This document shows positions 1 to 5,864 of a stretch of 7,478 nucleotides of DNA, piece after piece. The first letter of the stretch is position 1; the number at the start of each line of letters is the position of its first letter. The position numbers were made by a program, and so were the translations under genes. Source of the DNA: Synechococcales cyanobacterium 340R_concoct_173_sub (GTDB taxonomy: Bacteria; Cyanobacteriota; Cyanobacteriia; Leptolyngbyales; Leptolyngbyaceae); assembly GCA_025354065.1 (NCBI GenBank), contig JANXNM010000541.1, forward strand, positions 1 to 7,478. Direction: 5' to 3'. A model generated the notes under the pieces. The model was given only the letters and a program-made list of their open reading frames with translations, did not search any database and had not been told where the DNA came from.

Positions 1-123
1 TAGTAGCTACGTTACTACATTTTACACTGTGAATTTAAATGCATTTAGAAGTCATATTTAACCTAAAAAAGAGCTGTAAGCTGAGAAAAAACGGCTCTAA
101 CGAACAAGGGATTTTAGATTGCA

Positions 124-142
124 TTTACTTACCATAAGTAAA
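124..142. promoter_or_regulatory. Perfect inverted repeat abutting the ATG at 145
   Basis: TTTACTTA at 124-131 and TAAGTAAA at 135-142 are exact reverse complements separated by CCA. The right arm ends two bases before the ATG at 145, where a ribosome binding site would lie. No Shine-Dalgarno-like sequence is visible there. It could be an operator or an mRNA hairpin covering the start. The function is inferred; only the symmetry is seen. Because the arms are AT-rich, the RNA stem would be weak. Confidence 0.5.
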
Positions 143-144
143 AG

Positions 145-279
145 ATGGCGGCACCAGTTAAATTCTTGGATCGTTACAATCCTGACGGATATTAGATTGA
201 ATATGGTACCGCTTCGGGTACCGACGACTTAGGGGGCACTCGCGACACTATTTCACTTACCCCTGCGTCGGCTCTAGAC
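145..279 (+). pseudogene. 5' part of the propeller reading frame, interrupted by in-frame TAG
   Basis: An ATG at 145, just after a bounding in-frame TAA at 139-141, starts MAAPVKFLDRYNPDGY. TAG follows at 193-195 (codon 17). Past the TAG the same frame runs without a break through IEYGTASGTDDLGGTRD and ISLTPASALD into the long frame from 280. The composition on both sides of the TAG is protein-like, and residues just before 280 (ASALDLVFYD) complete a strand of the first propeller repeat. This region therefore looks like the true N-terminus of the downstream protein, cut off by a nonsense codon. A CAG (Gln) or a Tyr codon could have become TAG by one base change. Readthrough or a sequencing error are the alternatives. 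Confidence 0.6.
205..222 (+). other. Small GGTACC hairpin 9 nt downstream of the in-frame TAG
   Basis: GGTACC at 205-210 and again at 217-222 flank GCTTCG. Because GGTACC is self-complementary, the two copies can form a 6-bp stem with a 6-base loop. The stem begins 9 bases after the TAG at 193-195. A stem at about this distance can favour readthrough in some systems, but here it may be chance. The pairing is seen; any role is conjecture. Confidence 0.3.
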
Positions 280-1368
280 TTGGTTTTCTATGATCCGGCT
301 AGTGGCAAAGTGAGCTTTGCATTTGTTGGAACTAATAATACGATCGGTAGTGAAGGATTAACGGGCGATACGCCTCTTCTGATCAACAATACCAACGTAA
401 CGCCCTATCCAGGTTATGCAGATTGGCTTTTTGTTTCTGCAAAACTGGATGTAGATAATGACGGAATTAAAGACTTTCTCTTTACCAACAAGAATAATGG
501 TGCAGTCGCGGTTCTCTTTGGCGCTGCGCAAACAGGTACAACGAGAGAGAATGCTTTCCGCAGTGCTGCATTTGTGACATCTGGAGGTATTCCAATCATT
601 CCTAGACCTGTAGATGGCTGGTCACTTGAATTTGCATCTAATAAGATTGGAGTAGGTGGAACACCTGGCGTTTTTTGGCGTAATTCAATTACTGGTCTAA
701 CTGCTATCTGGACTATTTCCGCGCCGACGGGTGGAAATACTGCGATAGCCAAGGTTCTTGTAACTAACAATGTCGGCGGGGACTCGGGTTGGAAAGCTTT
801 GGGGGATGGTGAATTTACACAAAACACCACGACCCGTGAGATATTCTGGCTCAATAGCAAAACAAATGATGTCGCGACTTGGATTTTGACGAGCGATCGA
901 ACTGGCGTAACGAGTATATTTGCTCTGGCTACTGGAAGAAAAATTCCGCCCGGCTGGAATGTCACAGCGATAGGGAATGTAAGTGGTGTAGGCAATGACA
1001 ATATTATTTGGCAGAATGGTACAACAGTTTTATCCTGGAATATGAAAGATGGTGTTCTTTCGACCACTGGCACAGAAATCAATGCCATCACGATTACGGC
1101 GGACGATCGTGTCAAAGGTGTATTTGACACCGATGGCGATGGCATCCTTGATCTAGTCGCTCAGAATGATGGTAATGGGACGATCGCAGCCTATTCACTA
1201 ACTGCTAGTTTCGCACTGAAAAATACTTCAACTCCTCGGACTCAGTACGCTTCCAACAACCCAGCAGGCTATCGTCCGGCAAAGGGTGGACTTAATGGTT
1301 CTCAGCTCGAATTGGTGAACGTTGCTCAATACGATTCTCCTATAACGATCGAGTCGTTGAAAGCATAA
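280..1368 (+). CDS. FG-GAP/VCBS-like beta-propeller protein, main open segment (probably 5'-broken gene)
   Basis: The open segment encodes 362 residues from a TTG at 280. It shows about six degenerate repeats of the pattern hydrophobic-Trp/Phe-x-Asn...Gly...Trp: LVFYDPASGKVSFAF (residue 2), FLFTNKNNGAVAVLF (66), VFWRNSITGLTAIW (131), IFWLNSKTNDVATW (188), IIWQNGTTVLSW (242) and LVAQNDGNGTIAAY (292). Most are preceded by a GW or DW pair some 15-20 residues earlier. Two have calcium-binding loops, DVDNDGIKD (57-65) and DTDGDGILD (283-291). This is the FG-GAP/VCBS propeller style seen in cyanobacterial surface or secreted proteins. No signal peptide, membrane segment or RTX nonapeptide repeats are visible. 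The TTG lacks a ribosome binding site and would start within the first repeat. The natural start is more likely ATG 145, which gives 407 codons including one TAG. The specific function is unknown. The gene converges on ssb. Confidence 0.75.
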   Translation: MVFYDPASGKVSFAFVGTNNTIGSEGLTGDTPLLINNTNVTPYPGYADWLFVSAKLDVDNDGIKDFLFTNKNNGAVAVLFGAAQTGTTRENAFRSAAFVTSGGIPIIPRPVDGWSLEFASNKIGVGGTPGVFWRNSITGLTAIWTISAPTGGNTAIAKVLVTNNVGGDSGWKALGDGEFTQNTTTREIFWLNSKTNDVATWILTSDRTGVTSIFALATGRKIPPGWNVTAIGNVSGVGNDNIIWQNGTTVLSWNMKDGVLSTTGTEINAITITADDRVKGVFDTDGDGILDLVAQNDGNGTIAAYSLTASFALKNTSTPRTQYASNNPAGYRPAKGGLNGSQLELVNVAQYDSPITIESLKA

Positions 1369-1382
1369 TTTATTAATTTAAA

Positions 1383-1413
1383 CCCCCATCCGATCGTCAC
1401 GATCGAATGGGGG
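1383..1413. terminator. Bidirectional hairpin terminator between the propeller gene and ssb
   Basis: The arms CCCCCATCCGATCG (1383-1396) and CGATCGAATGGGGG (1400-1413) pair over 14 positions with one mismatch and a 3-base loop (TCA). On the minus strand the stem is followed by a T-rich run (complement of 1366-1382), so it best fits Rho-independent termination of ssb, whose stop is about 25 bases away. On the plus strand it lies 14 bases after the propeller stop but is followed by A-rich rather than T-rich sequence, so termination that way is less certain. Confidence 0.75.
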
Positions 1414-1438
1414 GGGATAAGTATAAAAACTTAGCTAA

Positions 1439-1876
1439 TTAAAACGGAATATCATCAAAGTCAGGCTCTTCCACAGGCGGAGGACTAGCTTTTTGAGCTT
1501 TCGATCGGGTAGGGGCCGAAGGCTCTGTGGATACTGGAGGACGATCGACAATTGGGGGCACGCTAATATCCGTCATACCGAGACTATAAATTTTTGAAGC
1601 CGTCAGTTCAGCCTGCTTTTCCTTGAAACCCTCAGGCCGATCGACCGAATTCATAGCCAGCCGCCCCTCAATCACGACCCGATCGCCCAGTTGATAAGAC
1701 GTTTGCATCTCTTGGGCCAGATTTCCCCAGCCCACAACTTTAAGTTTAGCGGGTGGGTCTTCTGGGCGCTGTCCGGGGAATTCGACTTCCATGTCCGCAA
1801 TGGCCGTTTGGTTATCTTGGGTGTAACGCAATTGAGGTGGACGGATGACTTCCGCCATGATGATGCAGCTATTCAT
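1439..1876 (-). CDS. ssb: Single-stranded DNA-binding protein
   Basis: This 145-residue protein coats single-stranded DNA in replication, recombination and repair. The OB-fold spans about residues 1-105 and contains MNSCIIMAEVIRPPQLRYT, the strand VVGWGNLAQE (about 47-56), and GDRVVIEGRL followed by DRPEGFKEKQAELTASKI. A Pro/Ser-rich linker (about 106-135) leads to the acidic tail DFDDIPF, the SSB C-terminal hook that recruits partner proteins. The start at MNSC is chosen over the Met at residue 7 because it matches the cyanobacterial SSB start as I recall it. No Shine-Dalgarno is evident. The length is ordinary for a cyanobacterial SSB. purD lies 123 bp upstream on the same strand, so cotranscription is possible, but the gap is long enough for its own promoter. 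Transcription probably ends at the hairpin at 1383-1413. Confidence 0.95.
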   Translation of the reverse strand: MNSCIIMAEVIRPPQLRYTQDNQTAIADMEVEFPGQRPEDPPAKLKVVGWGNLAQEMQTSYQLGDRVVIEGRLAMNSVDRPEGFKEKQAELTASKIYSLGMTDISVPPIVDRPPVSTEPSAPTRSKAQKASPPPVEEPDFDDIPF

Positions 1877-1999
1877 AAACTAGAAATTTTGAGGATAGGG
1901 CGCAATAGTTTCTATGATGACATGGCAAGTTTGATGTGAGAAAGAGAAAATTAACGATCGGAACGTAAATTATTAAATACAACCTCAATACAATTAGAT

Positions 2000-3277
2000 T
2001 TAGGAACCCGATCGGACCCGGTGTCCAATGTCTCGGCGATAGTATATCCCATCAAATTGGATGGACTCGATCGCAGCGTAAGCTTTACTGAAGGCTGTAT
2101 CGAAGGTTGGAGCGATCGCCCCAACTCCCAAAACCCGTCCACCATCGGTGACTAAAACATCTTTTTTCTGATACGTTCCAGCGTGAAACACCAATGAGTC
2201 TTGAGCTTCGGCTTCAGCAATTCCAGTAATCGCTAATCCTTTTTTGTATGCGCCGGGATAGCCACCAGAAGCCGCAACAACACAAGCAGATACGTCAGAC
2301 TTCCATTTCAAGGGGCCAAACGTGGACAGACGACCTTCTACGCAAGCCAGCATAATTTCATGCAGCGGGGTTTCTAAAAGCGGCAAGATAGCTTGGGTCT
2401 CAGGATCGCCGAAACGACAATTGAATTCAATGACATTGACTTTTCCCGTGGGACTGATCATTAATCCAGCGTAGAGAATTCCGCAATATTGAATGCCACG
2501 TCGTTTTAATTCAGCGATCGCAGGCTCCAAAACTTGGGTTTGAACTTGAGCCATGATTTCGGGCGTGGCGATCGGGGCCGGAGCATAAACACCCATACCT
2601 CCTGTGTTTTCGCCCGTATCACCTTCGCCAATACGCTTATGGTCTTGGGCTGGTAACAAGGGAAAAATGGTCTCGCCATCAGTCACAGCCAGGACGGAAA
2701 CTTCTTCACCTACTAAGCATTCTTCAATTACAACCTGTTCACCTGCCGCCCCAAAAAGTCCGCTAAAACACCCTTCTAGCGCCGCGATCGCCTCATTCAC
2801 CGTCATGGCAACCGTAACGCCTTTACCCGCCGCAAGACCATCGGCCTTGATCACAATGGGCGCGCCTTCGGTTTCCACGTGAGCACGGGCCGACGGCAGA
2901 TCTGTGAAAACAGCGGATTTGGCCGTGGGTATATTTGCGGCCTGCATCAAGTCTTTTGCCCAGGCTTTGCTCGCTTCGATTTGTGCCCCGGCTTGACTAG
3001 GGCCGAAAACTTTAATATTTTTACGTTGCAAGAAATCTGTAATGCCAGCCGCCAACGGAATTTCTGGGCCAACTACAACAAGAGCAACATTATTCACCGT
3101 ACAAAACCGGGCAATGCCTTCAAAATCATCCTGAGTTAAAGGAAGGTTCTGACACCTGGGAAGCGTTGCAGTTCCACCATTACCAGGAACGCATGTAACC
3201 TGGATTGACGCGTCTTGGACCAACCGCCACGCGATCGCATGTTCTCGTCCACCGTTACCCACCAGCAAAACTTTCAC
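2000..3277 (-). CDS. purD: Phosphoribosylamine--glycine ligase (GAR synthetase)
   Basis: This enzyme catalyses ATP-dependent ligation of glycine to 5-phosphoribosylamine, giving GAR, the second step of de novo purine synthesis in the cytosol. From the GTG at 3277 the protein has 425 residues, normal for PurD. Features in order: N-domain motif KVLLVGNGGREHA (2-14), ATP-grasp nucleotide loop VIKADGLAAGKGVTVA (about 142-157), QDHKRIGEGDTGENTGGMG (about 211-229), PurD signature NCRFGDPETQ (about 286-295), and C-domain ending near GIYYRRDIGHRV. Nothing essential appears missing. Another GTG four codons upstream (3289) is in frame. I prefer 3277 because GAGG sits six bases before it and the family usually begins at MKVL. 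It is divergent from the TPR gene across a 115-bp region with 14-bp repeats. I see no clear terminator between it and ssb. Four of the window's six HIP1 octamers lie inside this gene. Confidence 0.98.
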   Translation of the reverse strand: MKVLLVGNGGREHAIAWRLVQDASIQVTCVPGNGGTATLPRCQNLPLTQDDFEGIARFCTVNNVALVVVGPEIPLAAGITDFLQRKNIKVFGPSQAGAQIEASKAWAKDLMQAANIPTAKSAVFTDLPSARAHVETEGAPIVIKADGLAAGKGVTVAMTVNEAIAALEGCFSGLFGAAGEQVVIEECLVGEEVSVLAVTDGETIFPLLPAQDHKRIGEGDTGENTGGMGVYAPAPIATPEIMAQVQTQVLEPAIAELKRRGIQYCGILYAGLMISPTGKVNVIEFNCRFGDPETQAILPLLETPLHEIMLACVEGRLSTFGPLKWKSDVSACVVAASGGYPGAYKKGLAITGIAEAEAQDSLVFHAGTYQKKDVLVTDGGRVLGVGAIAPTFDTAFSKAYAAIESIQFDGIYYRRDIGHRVRSGS

Positions 3278-3283
3278 AGATTT

Positions 3284-3287
3284 CCTC
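3284..3287 (-). promoter_or_regulatory. Ribosome binding site deciding the purD start
   Basis: On the minus strand the sequence reads AGTGAGGAAATCT directly before GTG 3277, placing a GAGG core six bases from the start codon. The upstream GTG at 3289 overlaps this site and has no comparable motif, so initiation at 3277 is favoured. Confidence 0.7.
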
Positions 3288-3322
3288 ACTTCAGATCAAC
3301 CAATCCAGGAACTTCGAGTCGC

Positions 3323-3364
3323 GCTCAAAGCTCATTACTCAAAGCTAATCACTCAAAGCTAATC
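3323..3364. repeat. Three 14-bp tandem repeats in the purD/TPR divergent region
   Basis: Three consecutive 14-base units: GCTCAAAGCTCATT (3323-3336), then ACTCAAAGCTAATC twice (3337-3350 and 3351-3364). The last two are identical and the first differs at three positions. They lie between the divergent starts of purD (3277) and the TPR gene (3393 or 3420). Possible roles are a repeated regulator site or simple replication slippage, as in the short tandem repeats common in cyanobacterial intergenic DNA. No function can be assigned from sequence alone. Confidence 0.85.
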
Positions 3365-3392
3365 AATAGTATCATCGGGTCTTAACGCAAAG

Positions 3393-4754
3393 ATGTCCGT
3401 TCCCCATCCCGCAGACTGCATGAAGCCGAAAAACATAACATTCCTGCTCCTCTTCTCCAGTTTGTTACTGGGATCCAATAGCTTGGCCGCTACACCGATG
3501 GTCACCCGTGAGGTGGAATATTCGCCGATAACGGCACCCGATCCTCAGCGTTTCCCACCAAATCCACTAGAAAAAGTGCTATCGGATCCATTAATAAGCG
3601 ATCCCCAATTACTGATCGAACCACGCCGATCGCTCAATGATCTAGAAAAAGAAAAACTACGATCGTCTTTGGATGTGCTTTATATTGAGGGGCAGACACA
3701 ATTTACCCAGAAAAAATCCGATGAAGCATTTCTAATTTGGTTTCGGGAGCTTCGGTTGCGCCGAGTTCTAGGATTTCGAGAGGAAATTTTTGCGCTGGCC
3801 AAAATCGGTGAAATTGCTTGGCAAAATAATCGGACTCGCGATTTACGGGATATCACCGAACGGCTTCAAGTCATTCAGATTAAAATCCAGCCGCAGTCTA
3901 ATCCAGCTATTCCGAGTCCCATATTCGACGAAGCTAGTTTTCCTGAACTAAACGAATATTTAGCGATCGCCTATCAAGTCCTGCGTGCGCCTCAGCTTGC
4001 ACTCTCCATCTATGAACCTCGGCTTCAAAGCCTGCGATCGAATGCCTTGCCCAATAGCTTGTCAATTAATCCGATCGAACTCTTTAAAACCCTTAATTCC
4101 ATTGGACTGATTCACCTCGACTGGTTTCGGTATACCAAAGCTCAGCGGAACTATCAAGATCTACGGGAACTCTCTCGCCTCGCACAAAACCCGGCCAGCG
4201 AAGCACTTTATTTAATTCAACTGACCTATATTGCTGAGCAAAATCATCAGCCCAAAGATGCGATCGGGCCATTGCAAGATTTGATTGTCCTTTACGCTGC
4301 CCGACCCGAAGTCCAACCCGCATTAACCTTGCGCCTTGCTGAAAATTATGACAAAGCTCAAGACTTTAGCAATGCAGAAAAGAACTATCAAATAACCTTT
4401 ACGCTCAGCCAAACTCTAAGTCAAAATTCATACGGCAGTAGCGCACTGTTTTCTCTGGGAGATTTGTATCGCCGCACCAATCGTTTCTCCGCTGCCGAAC
4501 AGGTTTATGATTTTCTAGTTGATTCAGAACAAGCCGTCTACAACTTACACAACGCGATGAAAGCCTCGGATTCACTAGGGCAAATGCGCGATCGTCAGCA
4601 AAATTATCCCGGTGCGATCGTTGCCTATGAACAAGCAACCGCGATCGCCCAACGCCTCGCCATTAGCCTAGATCTAATCCAACCCCTTCGGAAACGTCTT
4701 GAAATTGCCCGTGAGAAATCAAACCTAGCACCCCAAATCATCCCGAGGGGCTAG
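3393..4754 (+). CDS. Exported TPR-repeat protein of unknown function
   Basis: The frame encodes 453 residues from ATG 3393. A second ATG at 3420 (Met10) gives a more typical signal peptide: MKPKN, a hydrophobic core ITFLLLFSSLLLG (15-27), and a likely cleavage after SLA or SLAA (32-33). Neither start has a clear ribosome binding site; Met10 may be the true one. No lipobox cysteine is seen. After a Pro-rich stretch (about 40-80), helical repeats of TPR type run to the C-terminus, near residues 96-129, 132-166, 187-216, 231-262, 269-302, 309-341, 349-381 and 390-423. The best are ALTLRLAENYDKAQDFSNAEKNY and ALFSLGDLYRRTNRFSAAEQVY. The protein is probably periplasmic or in the thylakoid lumen and is likely to scaffold protein contacts. 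Its partner is unknown. The gene stands alone on the plus strand, divergent from purD and convergent with the response regulator. Confidence 0.9.
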   Translation: MSVPHPADCMKPKNITFLLLFSSLLLGSNSLAATPMVTREVEYSPITAPDPQRFPPNPLEKVLSDPLISDPQLLIEPRRSLNDLEKEKLRSSLDVLYIEGQTQFTQKKSDEAFLIWFRELRLRRVLGFREEIFALAKIGEIAWQNNRTRDLRDITERLQVIQIKIQPQSNPAIPSPIFDEASFPELNEYLAIAYQVLRAPQLALSIYEPRLQSLRSNALPNSLSINPIELFKTLNSIGLIHLDWFRYTKAQRNYQDLRELSRLAQNPASEALYLIQLTYIAEQNHQPKDAIGPLQDLIVLYAARPEVQPALTLRLAENYDKAQDFSNAEKNYQITFTLSQTLSQNSYGSSALFSLGDLYRRTNRFSAAEQVYDFLVDSEQAVYNLHNAMKASDSLGQMRDRQQNYPGAIVAYEQATAIAQRLAISLDLIQPLRKRLEIAREKSNLAPQIIPRG

Positions 4755-4774
4755 TCATGTGATTTAAACTCCTT

Positions 4775-4808
4775 AAAAAACAACCCCGTCCTAACCATAA
4801 GAACGAGG
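4775..4808 (-). terminator. Rho-independent terminator of the response regulator gene
   Basis: Read on the minus strand, CCTCGTTC (4808-4801) and GGACGGGG (4791-4784) form an 8-bp RNA stem that includes two G-U pairs, with a 9-base loop. It is followed by TTGTTTTTT (4783-4775). The stem lies about 60 bases beyond the stop at 4870. On the plus strand the two G-U pairs become A-C mismatches and no U-run follows, so it should work mainly in the minus direction. Confidence 0.75.
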
Positions 4809-4869
4809 CCGATTTCAGTTAATTCGACTAAACCTACGATCGCCTAGCCATGCAATTAACCCCAGTCAA

Positions 4870-5520
4870 TTAAGCCATTCCATTTTCAATAGCCCAACGA
4901 GCAAGCTCCGTCCGGTTATGTAGCCCGGTCTTACCCAGCATATTACTGACGTGACTTTCAATGGTCCGTTGACTCACATTCAGTTCTTCAGCAATTTCCC
5001 GGTTCGCCATACCTCGGGCCACAAATTGGACTACCCGAAGTTCCGTTGGAGTCAATTCGACATCAAATGGAACTTTGATTCTAGGGGAGGAGTCTCCACC
5101 CTTTGAGTCTTTATGTTGAATTAGACGCGATGCCTGCTTCAACGAAGACTCAACTTGAGCAACTAGCTCTTCTGGCTCGAAGGGCTTGACCATATAGACA
5201 TCAGCCCCAATATTCAGCCCCTTAACCCGATCCTGGCTTTGTCCCTTTGCAGAAAGGAAAAGAACTGGAATCCAACTCGTCTTTGGGTCCGATCGAATGG
5301 CACTCACTAAGGAATATCCATCCATTTCCGGCATCATGACATCACAAATGATCATGTCCGGGGTCTGCTGATCTAAGACTTCCAAGGCTTCTCGGCCATT
5401 CTCAGCCGTAACAACCTCATAACCTCGAAACTCCAGGTAGTCTTTCACCAACAAAATGAGATTGGGGTCATCGTCGATGAGCAGTAGTTTTTTCTGTGTC
5501 CCAGTGTTGGTGTCCTTCAT
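4870..5520 (-). CDS. NarL/LuxR-type response regulator (Rre1/Ycf29-like)
   Basis: This 216-residue two-component transcription factor has a receiver domain at about 10-130. It shows the acidic pair D16/D17 in LLLIDDDP, phosphoacceptor D60 in IICDVMMPEMDG, the switch residue S90 in LFLSAKG, and K112 in MVKPF. A linker (about 131-153) leads to a LuxR-type helix-turn-helix at 154-216: LTPTELRVVQFVARG, then NREIAEELNVSQRTIESHVSNML and LHNRTELARWAIENGMA. All catalytic residues are present, so phosphorylation-dependent DNA binding is expected. From memory it resembles the Rre1/Ycf29 group of cyanobacteria and red-algal plastids, linked to stress responses. I have not verified that assignment, so no symbol is given. 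No sensor kinase is adjacent. The gene is monocistronic: its own terminator lies downstream and a 344-bp gene-free leader and promoter region upstream. Confidence 0.95.
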   Translation of the reverse strand: MKDTNTGTQKKLLLIDDDPNLILLVKDYLEFRGYEVVTAENGREALEVLDQQTPDMIICDVMMPEMDGYSLVSAIRSDPKTSWIPVLFLSAKGQSQDRVKGLNIGADVYMVKPFEPEELVAQVESSLKQASRLIQHKDSKGGDSSPRIKVPFDVELTPTELRVVQFVARGMANREIAEELNVSQRTIESHVSNMLGKTGLHNRTELARWAIENGMA

Positions 5521-5787
5521 TTTGACTTACTTTACCTGGATCTCAAAGAGGTTTACGGGTGTAGGAGATTCCCACAATTATCTGCACCATGGCTTCATCG
5601 TAGAAGATTACGGATGTCAGGCTTCAGATTTTCTGCCATGATAATGTGCCTATCTAGAAAGATGACCACATAATGAGAGAAAGTATCTCGCAGTAGTAAA
5701 ATAAAAGTCATAATTCACGCTTAAATAGCCGACTTAGTAGAATGAATCCTGTCAAATCGATAGAGCGGGAACGAAATTTAGTTTAGA

Positions 5788-5807
5788 ACTACACTGTAGT
5801 AATTACT
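5788..5807. promoter_or_regulatory. Two overlapping perfect dyads (operator-like)
   Basis: ACTACA-C-TGTAGT (5788-5800) is a perfect 6+6 inverted repeat around one base. AGTAATTACT (5798-5807) is a perfect 10-base palindrome overlapping its right end. Neither fits GTA-N8-TAC, the NtcA consensus. Such stacked symmetry suggests a binding site for a dimeric regulator, but that is inference. Confidence 0.4.
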
Positions 5808-5828
5808 GAGTCATAATTACTGAGTCAT
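5800..5828. repeat. 14-bp tandem duplication containing TGAGTCA
   Basis: AATTACTGAGTCAT occurs at 5801-5814 and again at 5815-5828 without a mismatch, and the matching T at 5800 extends the repeat. Each unit includes TGAGTCA (5807-5813 and 5821-5827), itself a TGA-N-TCA dyad. The unit length is the same as in the unrelated repeat at 3323-3364. It may be a doubled regulator site or slippage. Confidence 0.85.
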
Positions 5829-5864
5829 ATTGTATACGGCTCAACCTCATTATTTCTCTGAACC

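Larger units (their letters stand above)
5521..5864. other. 344-bp gene-free region with clustered dyads upstream of the response regulator
   Basis: No convincing coding sequence lies here on either strand; only minus-strand frames of about 14-15 codons occur. The region is AT-rich, mainly in its right half. The right half holds the dyad and tandem-repeat cluster at 5788-5828. A perfect TTGACA is on the minus strand (5755-5750), but I see no good -10 hexamer 16-18 bases beyond it. A 6-bp stem with one G-U pair (5838-5843 with 5859-5864) abuts the ferredoxin stop but lacks a U-run, so it is a poor terminator. The likely content is the response regulator's promoter and a long 5' leader, or an unannotated small RNA. 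Confidence 0.5.

Noticed and set aside
70..98. AGAGC...GCTCT pairing with an A-run on its left side
   Set aside because: The stem is 5 bp with a 19-base loop. A minus-strand terminator here would have no minus-strand gene to serve before 1439.
414..1145. 243-codon minus-strand frame opposite the propeller gene
   Set aside because: Its protein has no recognisable motif and a composition expected of a shadow. The plus-strand frame has clear repeats and calcium loops.
1691..1939. 82-codon plus-strand frame overlapping ssb
   Set aside because: It lies opposite the conserved OB-fold of SSB and has no family features of its own.
1951..2145. 64-codon minus-strand frame at the purD 3' end
   Set aside because: It overlaps the conserved C-domain of PurD in another frame and shows no independent signal.
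5543..5639. Two tiny minus-strand frames (14 and 15 residues, 5595-5639 and 5543-5590) ahead of the response regulator
   Set aside because: They are too short to distinguish from chance, with no good ribosome binding sites or recognisable attenuator pattern.
5456..5641. 61-codon plus-strand frame over the response regulator start
   Set aside because: It lies mostly antisense to the receiver domain and the leader, with no protein-like conservation pattern visible.
5750..5755. Perfect minus-strand TTGACA as a -35 box
   Set aside because: No plausible -10 hexamer at 16-18 bases, so I did not call a promoter.
5838..5864. Hairpin directly after the ferredoxin stop as a terminator
   Set aside because: The stem is only 6 bp with one G-U pair, a 15-base loop and no U-run.
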